From contig NZ_WEZF01000012.1 in NCBI RefSeq assembly GCF_009177065.1, positions 152,741 to 216,740 of the forward strand: DNA of 64,000 bases, in the 5' to 3' direction. The notes beneath the pieces were generated by a model. That model saw nothing but the letters and a program-made list of their open reading frames with translations, searched no databases and was not told the DNA's origin. The stretch is from Tautonia marina. GTDB lineage: Bacteria; Planctomycetota; Planctomycetia; Isosphaerales; Isosphaeraceae. Made by a program: the position numbers and the translations under genes. Shown here piece after piece: positions 36,236 to 45,673 of the stretch (its first letter is position 1; each line of letters starts with the position of its first letter).

Positions 36236-37702
36236 TCAACGAGTGTGCAAGGTGTCAAAGAGTTCAAGCATCACGTCTCGAATCTTTTCCGATGCGTCTC
36301 GTTCAACCCGATTGGTGCCGAACCAGGTTTCATAACCTCCGAGATCGTGATGGCGAGGAGTGGGAAGATAGCCGTACGACCCATTCGCTAGCTCGATGGT
36401 AAACGTCTGTTCGAACGGACTGCGTGCTTTCAGTTCGAGCCCGGTTTCGACGAACACCTCGAACGGAATGGCCGCAATCCCAACGTCACCAATGCGCAAA
36501 GCCTGTAGGAAGATCGACACTTCGCTCGGCGCATCGACCGCCCGAAGCACGCGCTCGGCGTAAATCCGTTCCAGAGGGTGACCGAGCGGGGCATCCTCGG
36601 GCTTCGCCAGCGTTCGGTGGGCGAACTCCAGGAGTTCCTCATTGGGAACACGAGCCGCCAGCGTCAACTCCTGAGCCGCGGCCCCCACCGGCACCCACGA
36701 GTGGAACGTGAGTCCCTGGTGCGCCTCAATGACGGCCTGTGCCACCTCATCGGCCACCTGATGGATCTTCTCATACGGTTCCATCCGTTGACCGGAAGAG
36801 CGGAAGTCAATATTGTTGATGTCTCCGCTTGTCCCATTGCTCATCATGCCGACAAACGGCGGGTCAACCCGATCCGCTTCGAGCAACTGCTCAATTCGCT
36901 CGGCAAACGCCCCGAAATAATCGGCGGAGACATGCCCCGAGGGCACTCCCCCGACATAATGCAGCGAATAGTTGGCCAGCAGCGCAATCGGCCGACCATC
37001 AACCGCCTGAACCGAGAGGAACGCGACTTCCGGGTCGGTCGGGCCTGCCGGTTCGACCAGATCAGGATTCCCTCGGGGAGGATTCATCTTCACGCGGTCG
37101 GTCCCTCCGAACGGGTTCGGCAGTTCACGATCCGGCTTGAGAAACCATCGTCGGTTGAAAACCTGTCCCGGGACCTCGGTTCGTCCCCAGGCAATCTTCG
37201 CGGGTTCGAGGTTTGCCGCGGCTCGGACAATTCCATCGGCAATCCGACGCGCAAGGAAGGATGGATAGCCACTCAGGTCGTCAAGAGGCGCCAGGCGATC
37301 GAGTCCCCTGGCTGGGGTTGCTGAATGGGTATGCGTCGAGGCAATCAGTATCTGTTGCTCGGGAATCCCAATCGCCTCCTCGGCCAGTGTTCGAGCCACG
37401 TCCAGCACGTCTCGGGCGATCCCGACATTATCGCAAAGCACAATGGCAATCCTGGTTTCGCCATCATCGAGCACCAGGCATCGAGCGTGCAAATCGTCGT
37501 GGATATGAGTTGCCGGAGGAGAATTCCAGTTGCCAACAATCGGTTCTCCCAGGGGAGGGGTAATATTGCTCGTCGCCGCCCCTGCTTGGAAGACACGCTC
37601 ACTCTCCTCCGAGGCGGCTCCGATCGAAACCGAGATTACCCCCCAGACCATGAGCGAGAGAGTCAGGCTCATTCGAAGGGATCGTACGAATTGATTCGTC
37701 AT
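36236..37702 (-). CDS. exported neutral/alkaline ceramidase-like protein
   Basis: ATG at 37702 has GGAGG about 8 nt upstream; the 29-residue longer frame is not needed. A signal peptide (RMSLTLSLMVWGVISVSIGA) is followed by the neutral-ceramidase N-terminal domain. It contains FQAGAATSNITPPLGEPIVG and DDLHARCLVLDDGETRIAIVLCD, with the zinc-site motif IASTHTHSATPARG. Near the C-terminus is GYLPTPRHHDLGGYETW. Planctomycete homologues are numerous, and most are not proven ceramidases, so the amide substrate is uncertain. Confidence 0.88.
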   Translation of the reverse strand: MTNQFVRSLRMSLTLSLMVWGVISVSIGAASEESERVFQAGAATSNITPPLGEPIVGNWNSPPATHIHDDLHARCLVLDDGETRIAIVLCDNVGIARDVLDVARTLAEEAIGIPEQQILIASTHTHSATPARGLDRLAPLDDLSGYPSFLARRIADGIVRAAANLEPAKIAWGRTEVPGQVFNRRWFLKPDRELPNPFGGTDRVKMNPPRGNPDLVEPAGPTDPEVAFLSVQAVDGRPIALLANYSLHYVGGVPSGHVSADYFGAFAERIEQLLEADRVDPPFVGMMSNGTSGDINNIDFRSSGQRMEPYEKIHQVADEVAQAVIEAHQGLTFHSWVPVGAAAQELTLAARVPNEELLEFAHRTLAKPEDAPLGHPLERIYAERVLRAVDAPSEVSIFLQALRIGDVGIAAIPFEVFVETGLELKARSPFEQTFTIELANGSYGYLPTPRHHDLGGYETWFGTNRVERDASEKIRDVMLELFDTLHTR

Positions 37703-37810
37703 GCGTGAATCCTCCGGTCCAATTCTCGATCGAGGGTTCAGGGATCGGTCGAATCTCTTGATCATGCGTTGGCCGATTCTCAACCGCAAGACCTCGGCCT
37801 CGCCTCCCGA

Positions 37811-39055
37811 TCAGCTTGCACCAGCTTGAAGCTGATCGAGCGTCGTTCGGGCCTGCTCCAGACACCCTGCCTGAAGGAGTCGACGCACCTCGATCAGATG
37901 CTGCCGCTGTGGTTCTCGAAACGGAATCGCCTCTCCGGCCTGTGGTGGATCGGGGACAAGCCGTCTGGAAATCGTTGCCACCAAGGATTCGAGTCCATCC
38001 CCACGCTCCGCAGAGATCCGCTTCACTTCCCCCCACGACGCATCCGGCTCCCAGACGGCAACGAGATCCCGTTTGTTACACACAATCAATGCATTCTCAT
38101 AGTCTTTGATTAATCCTCGATCGGTTTCGGTGAATGGCTCGGATTGATCAAGGATCAAAAGAACCAGATCGGCCCCTCCATGCCGAGATCGGGCCAGGGA
38201 AACTCCCCCAGCTTCAATCGGGTCCTGAGTCACGCGCAGCCCAGCCGTATCCGCGACCTCAACCGGCCAGCCATCAATGGCAATTCGGGCAGTCACCACA
38301 TCGCGCGTTGTTCCCGGAGTCGAAGACACAATCGCTCGACCATAGCCCGCCAGGGCATTCAGGAGCCGACTCTTCCCCACATTCGGCCGACCCGCCAGGG
38401 CAACACGCCACCCAGAGACGAGATGACACCCCACCTCGGCACGATCGATCAGCATGTTCAGCCGCTCGATCGCCTCGGAGGGATCATCGCTCAGCCGGCT
38501 GCGGATCGCGTCCAGTGCCTCGTCGAGAGCGCCTTGCGCCTGAGCAAGCAGATGCCGCGCCACGCGATCAGTTTCCGCGTGCGCCAGATCATGATGTGCA
38601 AGGGCTCTGACCAGGGACGACTGTTGAACCCTGACCCAATCGTCGGCCGATCGTTGGCAGACCCCGACCTGTTCCAGAGCTTCCACGACCATCGCCACGG
38701 CCGCAGGCCCTCCGTGACACTGAAACTCCACCTCATCGAGGCGGCTGTTGTCCTTGAGGATCAACGCGACCACCTCATCTCCGGTCCCTCGTCCCACCCT
38801 CCCCACGCGTGGCCGTCTCGCCGATGACTCCGCAAGCCGCACACCTCGATGGGGTCGAAAGACCCGGTCCGCAGCCTCAACCGCCCCCTCACCCCAGACT
38901 CGAAGTACCGCAATCGCCCCCCGAGCTGGCGACGTGAGGAGACTGAGAAACGGCCCGCGTCGAGGCACAACCTCGTGATTCGAGGCTTGCGAATCGGGCC
39001 AGGTCGATCCCCGTGGACCCGGATTGGGCACCTCGTCTCCGGTCACGTCGTTCAT
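37811..39055 (-). CDS. divergent MnmE/TrmE-like GTPase lacking the C-terminal Cys motif
   Basis: The G domain is intact: G1 GRPNVGKS (222-229), switch SSTPGTTRDVV, G3 DTAGLR and G4 NKRD (327-330). These match MnmE, the GTPase that with MnmG modifies U34 of tRNAs. The N-domain is recognisable (FQCHGGPAAVAMVVEALEQVG), but the RAFLNGKLDLxQAEAV folate-binding segment is replaced by LVRALAHHDLAHAETDRV. The C-terminus lacks the FCIGK motif bearing the reactive Cys. ATG at 39055 is chosen (414 aa); a 63-aa upstream extension looks non-coding. Confidence 0.8.
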   Translation of the reverse strand: MNDVTGDEVPNPGPRGSTWPDSQASNHEVVPRRGPFLSLLTSPARGAIAVLRVWGEGAVEAADRVFRPHRGVRLAESSARRPRVGRVGRGTGDEVVALILKDNSRLDEVEFQCHGGPAAVAMVVEALEQVGVCQRSADDWVRVQQSSLVRALAHHDLAHAETDRVARHLLAQAQGALDEALDAIRSRLSDDPSEAIERLNMLIDRAEVGCHLVSGWRVALAGRPNVGKSRLLNALAGYGRAIVSSTPGTTRDVVTARIAIDGWPVEVADTAGLRVTQDPIEAGGVSLARSRHGGADLVLLILDQSEPFTETDRGLIKDYENALIVCNKRDLVAVWEPDASWGEVKRISAERGDGLESLVATISRRLVPDPPQAGEAIPFREPQRQHLIEVRRLLQAGCLEQARTTLDQLQAGAS

Positions 39056-39438
39056 GAGTTCGTCTGAATGAAGTGGTTGTGTCCTCACGCTCCCGCGAGG
39101 ACATTCTGACCGAGTGATTGGCCATGAAGTCGGAACGACACGCCACTCCTCCCCAAATTCCTGGGCCTCAAGATCCGAGAACCCGGCGATCGGATCCGAT
39201 TCCGAACGACCACCCTTCCGACCTCTGTCAATTCTTCCAGGCACAACGGTCGTAACCCGCGTCTCTGGACGCTCGAATCGGTTGCGAATGAGTGCGAGGA
39301 TCGTTTAGGCTAAACCTAGGTTAAACCCCTTGCCGCACGCAAGCCATTGGGCCGCTCCAGGTGCCTGAGATTTCTCCGGTGCCGTTTGATCCCCTTCGCG
39401 TGTGAATGATCGGTCCCCGAGACCGGAGCCCCGAGACG
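39056..39438. other. 383-bp region between divergent MnmE-like and PSD1 genes
   Basis: No supported gene is present. It contains a perfect 10-bp palindrome AACCTAGGTT at 39313-39322, in an AT-richer patch that could be an operator or promoter element. Confidence 0.45.
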
Positions 39439-41910
39439 ATGACGCATCTGCGACCGCCCCGGACACTGGCCGTCTGGTGGACCTCCTTCTTCATCATCGG
39501 CCACCTTGTCCTCCCGAGCAATGGAAAGGCCGAGGACACGCGGTCGATCGACTTCGCGACCGAGATCCGGCCCATTCTGTCAGACACCTGTGTCCGCTGC
39601 CATGGTCCCGATGCCTCTCAGCGGGCGGCCGACCTTCGGCTCGATACTGCGGAAGGTGCCCTGGCCGACCTCGGCGGTTACGCGGCAATTGTGCCCGGGA
39701 AGCCCGAAGAGAGTGAGCTTTATCTGAGAATCGCCGAGGAGGTCGCAGACTTCCGGATGCCCCCCGCCGATTCGGGCAAGTCGCTCTCGGCCGAGCAGAT
39801 CGAGTTGATTCGCCAGTGGATCGCGCAGGGAGCCCCCTGGGAGGAACACTGGGCCTTCACTCCTCCCAAACGGCCTCCGGTTCCTCCGGTACAGGACTCC
39901 TCCTGGGTCCGCAACTCGATTGACGCCTTCATTCTGGCTCCGCTCGAACAGGACGGAATCGCCCCCTCCGTCGAGGCGGATCGGGCAACCTTGATCCGTC
40001 GGGCCAGTCTCGACGTGATCGGGTTGCCGCCGACCCCGGAGGAAGTCGAGGCCTTTCTGGCCGACGAACGCCCCGACGCGTACGAGCACCTGATCGATCG
40101 CCTCCTCTCCAGCCCTCACTTCGGGGAACGTTGGGGGCGGCGCTGGCTCGACAACGCCCGCTACGCCGACTCCAACGGATACAGCATCGATGCTCCTCGT
40201 GAGATCTGGCTCTACCGCGACTGGGTCATCGACGCCCTGAACCGCGACCTCCCATTCGACGAATTCACCATCGACCAGCTCGCCGGCGACCTTCGCCCGA
40301 ATGCCTCGATGGCTCAGCTCGTCGCGACCGGATTCCATCGCAACACCCCGATCAATCAGGAAGGCGGAATCGACCGCGAACAGTTCCGGATCGAGTCGGT
40401 GATTGACCGCGTCAACACCACCGGCTCGGTCTGGATGGGTTTGACCATCGGCTGCGCCCAGTGCCACGACCACAAGTATGATCCGATCTCTCAGCTCGAC
40501 TACTTCCAGTTCTTTGCATTCCTGAATACGGTGGACGAGCCGACGATTCCCGTGGCCTCCGCCGAAGATGTGGCCCGACGGGACGAGGTCAACCAGGCCG
40601 TCAACGACTACCTTGCCGGCATCGAACGTGACCCCGACCTCCTCAAACGACAGCATGCCTGGGAAATCGGGCTCGATGGTGCTGGCCGGCAAAAGCAATC
40701 GCAGGAAGTCAGGGAAGCCTTCGACCTTCCCTTCGACAAACGCCCAGCAGAGCGCAATCGCGTCGTCTTCGCGGCCTTTATCGATCAGTCGGACGACCCG
40801 ATCGTCACCCCTCATCGCAATGCAATCGCAAGCATCAAGAAGGATCTTCCCACGATCCCGACGACCATGGTCGTTCGAGAACAGAAGGACCCTCGAACCA
40901 CTCATTTCCTCATGGCCGGCGACTTCACGAGGCCGGGCGACCCGGTCCAGCCCGACGTACCGTCCGTGCTCCCTCCCTTAACCAGCAACTCGGACGCCCG
41001 TCCGAACCGGCTCGACCTGGCCCACTGGCTGGTTGATCCCCAGAACCCGCTCACGGCAAGGGTCGCCGTCAATCGGCTCTGGCAGGCCTACTTCGGACGA
41101 GGCATCGTCGAAACTGACGAGGATTTCGGCACTCAGGGCACCGTGCCCTCGCATCCCGACCTGCTCGACTGGCTCGCGGTGGAGTTGATCGACCGAGGCT
41201 GGAGCCTCAAGACCATGCACCGGTTGATCCTCACCTCGGCAACCTATCGCCAATCGTCGCAGCTTCGCCCGGATCTGGTGGCCCGCGACCCCACAAACCG
41301 TCGCCTCGCTCGTCAGTCTCGCCTGCGGCTCGACGCGGAATTGATTCGCGATTCGGCCCTCGTCGCCAGCGGACTCCTCACCGAAACCGTCGGCGGCCCA
41401 AGCGTCTTCCCCCCTCAACCTGATGGCGTCATGAGCCTCGGCCAGATGAATCGAGCCTGGGTCGCCGACACCGGCCCCAACCGCTTCCGACGAGGTCTCT
41501 ACACCTTCTTCTGGCGAGCCACTCCGCATCCCTTGCTCGTCGGCTTCGATGCCCCCGACGCCACCTTTGCCTGCACGCGACGGACACGCTCGAACACTCC
41601 CCTTCAAGCCCTGATGCTCTTGAATGATCAGGCCTTTTACGAGTTCGCGCAGGCCCTCGCTGATCGCGTCCTGGCCGAAGGGCCTCCCGACGACGCTGGC
41701 AAACTCGACCTCGTCTTTCGGCTCTGCCTGGCCCGAAGCCCCGACCCCATCGAGTTGGATCGGCTCATGTCGTTCCTCGACGCGCAACGACGCCTTCAGT
41801 CCGGGTCGGAAGGGGAAGATTCCGCGGAGTCCAGGCACCCCGATCGAGCCGCCTGGACAGCAATCGCCAGGGTTCTGCTCAATCTGGACGAGTTCATTAC
41901 ACGCGAATAA
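39439..41910 (+). CDS. exported PSCyt1-PSCyt2-PSD1 protein (DUF1549/DUF1553)
   Basis: A signal peptide (LAVWWTSFFIIGHLVLP) precedes a PSCyt1 cytochrome-like domain with the heme motif CVRCH (51-55). The PSCyt2/DUF1549 domain follows (about 150-370), with IDAFILAPLE, RATLIRRASLDVIGLPPTPEE and RWLDNARYADSNGY, and a second CxxCH, GCAQCHDHKYDP (339-343). The PSD1/DUF1553 domain ends the protein (LAHWLVDPQNPLTARVAVNRLW). The architecture is characteristic of planctomycetes and poorly understood; redox or carbohydrate roles have been proposed. The DUF1501 gene follows at once, the usual pair. ATG 39406 is an alternative start. Confidence 0.9.
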   Translation: MTHLRPPRTLAVWWTSFFIIGHLVLPSNGKAEDTRSIDFATEIRPILSDTCVRCHGPDASQRAADLRLDTAEGALADLGGYAAIVPGKPEESELYLRIAEEVADFRMPPADSGKSLSAEQIELIRQWIAQGAPWEEHWAFTPPKRPPVPPVQDSSWVRNSIDAFILAPLEQDGIAPSVEADRATLIRRASLDVIGLPPTPEEVEAFLADERPDAYEHLIDRLLSSPHFGERWGRRWLDNARYADSNGYSIDAPREIWLYRDWVIDALNRDLPFDEFTIDQLAGDLRPNASMAQLVATGFHRNTPINQEGGIDREQFRIESVIDRVNTTGSVWMGLTIGCAQCHDHKYDPISQLDYFQFFAFLNTVDEPTIPVASAEDVARRDEVNQAVNDYLAGIERDPDLLKRQHAWEIGLDGAGRQKQSQEVREAFDLPFDKRPAERNRVVFAAFIDQSDDPIVTPHRNAIASIKKDLPTIPTTMVVREQKDPRTTHFLMAGDFTRPGDPVQPDVPSVLPPLTSNSDARPNRLDLAHWLVDPQNPLTARVAVNRLWQAYFGRGIVETDEDFGTQGTVPSHPDLLDWLAVELIDRGWSLKTMHRLILTSATYRQSSQLRPDLVARDPTNRRLARQSRLRLDAELIRDSALVASGLLTETVGGPSVFPPQPDGVMSLGQMNRAWVADTGPNRFRRGLYTFFWRATPHPLLVGFDAPDATFACTRRTRSNTPLQALMLLNDQAFYEFAQALADRVLAEGPPDDAGKLDLVFRLCLARSPDPIELDRLMSFLDAQRRLQSGSEGEDSAESRHPDRAAWTAIARVLLNLDEFITRE

Positions 41911-41930
41911 TGGCAACCGACGGGAGAATC

Positions 41931-43388
41931 ATGATGAACGAGATCCCCCCGCTGCTCCAATCGACCCGTCGGCATTTTTTTGAACGCTGCGGAATCGGTC
42001 TGGGCTCGATGGCGCTGACCTCCTTGCTCGGCAATGGCCCGAGCAGTCTCGCCGCCGATTCGGCTCCCTCCGCGAATCCGCTCGCTCCAAGGACCGGTCA
42101 TCACGCCCCCAAAGCCAAGAACGTGATCTTCCTGTTCATGGCGGGCGGACCAAGCCAGTTCGAGCTGTTTGATCACAAACCCGGCCTTCAGCGCTACAAC
42201 GGCCAGCCCATTCCCTCATCGTACCTTGAAGGCAAGCGTTTCGCCTTCATGGACACCTTCAACAAGGAACCACCCAAACTTCTCGGCACACGACGGAAAT
42301 TTGCCCGACACGGTGAGAGCGGCGCGTGGGTTTCGGAATGCTTGCCTCACACCGCTCGGGTCGTGGATGATCTGACCTTCCTCAAGTCGGTCTGGACCGA
42401 GCCGGTCAACCACGCGCCGGCCAAACTGTTCTTCAACGCGGGGACCACACAGTTTGGCCGCCCCAGCATGGGGGCCTGGATCACCTACGGCATCGGCAGC
42501 GAGGCCGACAACCTGCCCGGGTTCGTCGTCCTCCAGTCCGGCCCCCGAGGCCCTCGAGGAGGCGCGGTGCTCTGGGGGAGTGGCTTCCTGCCAACCGCCT
42601 ACCAGGGCGTCCCCTTCCGGAGCGGCGCCGAGCCCATTCTCGACCTGTCTCGACCACCCGAGGTTTCCGAAGCGAATCAGCAAGCGACCCTCAACGCGAT
42701 CGGTGATCTGAACCGCCATCGGCTCGACACCACGGGAGACCCCGAGATCGCTACCCGAATCGCCTCCTACGAGATGGCCTTTCGGATGCAATCCAGCGCC
42801 CCTGAATTGATCGACCTGGCGGGTGAGTCACAGGCCACCCTCGACCTCTACGGCATCGATCCGGGAGTCCCCACCTTCGCCAGCAACTGCCTGCTCGCTC
42901 GACGACTCGTGGAGCGGGGCACGCGGTTCGTCCAGCTCTACCACACCAACTGGGACCACCACGGCGGCCCCACCGAGAATCTCGAAGACTCACTCGATAC
43001 CGTCTGTCTCGACGTCGATCGCGCCTGTGCCGCCCTCATCACCGACCTCAAGGCCCGCGGCCTCCTCGAAGACACGCTGGTTATCTGGGGAGGAGAATTC
43101 GGCCGCACCCCCATGGGCGAGGTCCGAGAAAAGACCGGTCGCAACCACCACCCCGATGCCTTCACCATGTGGATGGCGGGGGGTGGCGTGAAGCCCGGCC
43201 TGACCTTCGGCGCAAGCGATGAGTTCGGCTTCTCCGTCGCCGAAGATCCGATCCACGTCCACGACCTTCAGGCCACCATTCTCCACTTGCTCGGCCTCGA
43301 TCACACCCGGCTGACCTACCGCTTCCAGGGGCGCGATTTCCGCCTCACCGACGTCGGTGGACGAGTCGTCTCCTCCCTCATCGCCTGA
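41931..43388 (+). CDS. exported DUF1501 protein
   Basis: The sequence STRRHFFERCGIGLGSMALTSLL is a Tat-like signal. The DUF1501 (alkaline-phosphatase/sulfatase-like fold) core has AKNVIFLFMAGGPSQFELFDHKP, YHTNWDHHGG, LVIWGGEFGRTP, GRNHHPDAF and VHVHDLQATILHLLGLDH. ATG at 41931 (or 41934) follows GGGAG. An ATG at 41910 overlapping the PSD1 stop is also possible. It is the second gene of the PSD1-DUF1501 pair. The substrate is unknown. Confidence 0.9.
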   Translation: MMNEIPPLLQSTRRHFFERCGIGLGSMALTSLLGNGPSSLAADSAPSANPLAPRTGHHAPKAKNVIFLFMAGGPSQFELFDHKPGLQRYNGQPIPSSYLEGKRFAFMDTFNKEPPKLLGTRRKFARHGESGAWVSECLPHTARVVDDLTFLKSVWTEPVNHAPAKLFFNAGTTQFGRPSMGAWITYGIGSEADNLPGFVVLQSGPRGPRGGAVLWGSGFLPTAYQGVPFRSGAEPILDLSRPPEVSEANQQATLNAIGDLNRHRLDTTGDPEIATRIASYEMAFRMQSSAPELIDLAGESQATLDLYGIDPGVPTFASNCLLARRLVERGTRFVQLYHTNWDHHGGPTENLEDSLDTVCLDVDRACAALITDLKARGLLEDTLVIWGGEFGRTPMGEVREKTGRNHHPDAFTMWMAGGGVKPGLTFGASDEFGFSVAEDPIHVHDLQATILHLLGLDHTRLTYRFQGRDFRLTDVGGRVVSSLIA

Positions 43389-43461
43389 TCCCTCGCATGT
43401 TCATCCGAGAAGCAAGGGCACCAGTACAAGTCAAACCCTGGTGTCCTTGCTCCTCGGGTCT

Positions 43462-45540
43462 TCAGCGGACAGGTGCGGAGTCCTCCACCTCCCACAGCGT
43501 CCGAGATGCTTCAGCAGCCCGAAGCAATCCCACCACGTCTTCATCCAGCAGAAAGCGCTGCGATTCGAGTTCAAGCAGTTCCTCCGAGAATCGTCCCAGG
43601 TAGTGCTCAAATGTCGGGTAACGCTCAAGCACCGACGGCCTTGGGTCGCCCGAGTCGATCCGTTGCTGCTCGTCTACCGGGAACGGCAAGAAGGACCCGT
43701 TGAATTTGGCGAGCTGACCGGCCGCCCCCGCTTCCGCACTGCGAAGATTCCATCCGGTGAAGGTGGCGATGGGAACGGCAAGCTGCGGCAATCGAATGCC
43801 TGCGCGATCATTCCCATCCGTATCGGGCGCAGGAACGAGGGTCCGGAACGGCTCACCAACCACGGCCGGAACCTTATCGATGATCCCCTCCGATTCCCAC
43901 CGAGGGCCGAAATCGAGCCGCGTCGGTACGTAATGCGCCCGCGGCAAGGCGACGCCCGGCAACTCGGGAAACGTCCGATGGTACGTTTCCGCTCGGATCA
44001 AGGTTCCGTCGTCGATTCTTGGGTATCGGCTCGGCGGAGGCTCCACGTCACGAGTCGCCCAGTCGTCCAGCGCCACAAGCAAGGCACGAAGCACCCCTCG
44101 ATAGTCGAGCGTGTTGATCAAATTCAGGTAGATTCCCCGACTCCTTCCAGTCGAAACCCCATGTTGACCGCCTGCGATGAAATAGATGCGCACGTTCGGA
44201 TCGTGCCCCACGTCAATCGTTCCATCAACATCTGTATGCAAGAGCGAGGCAGCTCGTGTCCAGTATTCGGCAGACGTATTGGTAAAGATCATTTTTGGCA
44301 CCACTCCCGCCTCCCTGGCACGCTCCAGGGTATCCCCCGTTCGGCCGGTTTGGGGATCGGTCGAGGGAGCGGTGGTCATCGGGAACGACTCGGAGACAAA
44401 GAGCCGGTCCTGATGCGGGCTGCCGTGCCGGGTCGTCTGAACGAACCGACCGTTGAACATCCCTTTTCCCGCTCCCGGAACGTGGGCGAACACGCCGTCG
44501 AAGACCGCTTGCCCCTGCTCGTCGGCATTGAACCCCTGATACACGAGATCGTGAAGGAACCGCCCCGACTGGGAGATCCCGAACGCAAGCACTCCGTCCA
44601 CCGCGCCGGCCAGCGGATTCGCAGGGGATTCCTCGTTTCTGAAGAAGGAGACCACGTCTCGAACCGCGGCAAATCCGAGCCCCGTGACCCGGGGATTCCG
44701 CGTCGTATAAACCACCTCGTAGATCCAGCCGGGCCGAAACCCATCTTCCAGAAACAGGTGAGTGGGGTCAGCAACGACCCGATCTCCCTCAAGGCGAGCA
44801 AATGCCCTCCGATCCTTGGGAACGACCTCGGCGGGAGCATCACGGGTCGGCCGCATGGTGACCACCGCCTGCTCGGGGTCGATCACCGGGTAAGGGTCTG
44901 AGTTCCCCCAGGCGAGCGGTTCCGATCGGCTGGGGGCATCCACGCAAATCTCTGCATAAATGCGCCCTTCAATCGGTCCTTCAGCCGATTGAGCGATGGG
45001 GAGTTCCATCGTCAGGCGGCCTTCTCCCGGACGAACATCCCCATTCCAACCACACCAGAGCAGGTGATACCCCTCGCGAAAGAGGAACCCATTCCCCGCG
45101 TCGTCAAGGGTCCTGAATTCGTTCCCACCGCGATCGAGAAAGGCGCCGGGCGCGAGCTTGTTCCCCCGGTTGTTGACCTCGAACAGAATGCGACGGTTCC
45201 CCCGCTTCGGATCAACGGGGGCAAGCAAGTCGAACTCGGTCGAGAATTCCACCACGCCGCGATCGTTTCGAGGGGCGAGCTTGAGGTCGTGAATCGCCTG
45301 ATTCGACGGATCGTCGGGATCAACCTCAAGCATCACACGCCCTTGGATTCGCTCATAAGCACCGACCGAGCCAAACTCGTGCCCGTCGGCGAACGGTTCC
45401 CGTTGCTCGATCTCCAGGCGGACCACCCCCGCCTCGACCGTTGCAACCTGGGCGATCATGGCGAAGAGGCAAACCAGAACTCCGAACCCGGAGCATTTGG
45501 CAGCGCTCGTCAATTCCCCACGCCTTGCGCGCATCCACAT
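43462..45540 (-). CDS. exported alpha/beta hydrolase-domain protein
   Basis: ATG at 45540 (MWMRARRGEL) has AAAGGA upstream. A membrane/signal segment (FGVLVCLFAMIAQVATVEA) follows. The main domain contains RRILFEVNNRGNKLAPG, FLFREGYHLLWCGWNGD, the GISQSGRFLHDLVYQGFN nucleophile-elbow-like segment and VYFIAGGQHG-type phrases. This matches the large alpha/beta hydrolase (Abhydrolase_10) family of bacterial exported proteins. It is the last gene of a minus-strand operon with PPC, DUF1501 and PSD1 genes. Substrate unknown. Confidence 0.8.
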   Translation of the reverse strand: MWMRARRGELTSAAKCSGFGVLVCLFAMIAQVATVEAGVVRLEIEQREPFADGHEFGSVGAYERIQGRVMLEVDPDDPSNQAIHDLKLAPRNDRGVVEFSTEFDLLAPVDPKRGNRRILFEVNNRGNKLAPGAFLDRGGNEFRTLDDAGNGFLFREGYHLLWCGWNGDVRPGEGRLTMELPIAQSAEGPIEGRIYAEICVDAPSRSEPLAWGNSDPYPVIDPEQAVVTMRPTRDAPAEVVPKDRRAFARLEGDRVVADPTHLFLEDGFRPGWIYEVVYTTRNPRVTGLGFAAVRDVVSFFRNEESPANPLAGAVDGVLAFGISQSGRFLHDLVYQGFNADEQGQAVFDGVFAHVPGAGKGMFNGRFVQTTRHGSPHQDRLFVSESFPMTTAPSTDPQTGRTGDTLERAREAGVVPKMIFTNTSAEYWTRAASLLHTDVDGTIDVGHDPNVRIYFIAGGQHGVSTGRSRGIYLNLINTLDYRGVLRALLVALDDWATRDVEPPPSRYPRIDDGTLIRAETYHRTFPELPGVALPRAHYVPTRLDFGPRWESEGIIDKVPAVVGEPFRTLVPAPDTDGNDRAGIRLPQLAVPIATFTGWNLRSAEAGAAGQLAKFNGSFLPFPVDEQQRIDSGDPRPSVLERYPTFEHYLGRFSEELLELESQRFLLDEDVVGLLRAAEASRTLWEVEDSAPVR

Positions 45541-45673
45541 ACGTCGGTCCTTTCCTGGAGCAAACCGGGGCGTTCTAGTCTGACGCCCCGTTGTCTCAGG
45601 CGAAGGGCCGGATCGCAAGGCCGTCCTGGCTCGGTCCGGAGGTATCCGTCCGCGATGCCGCGGACCAAGCAGC

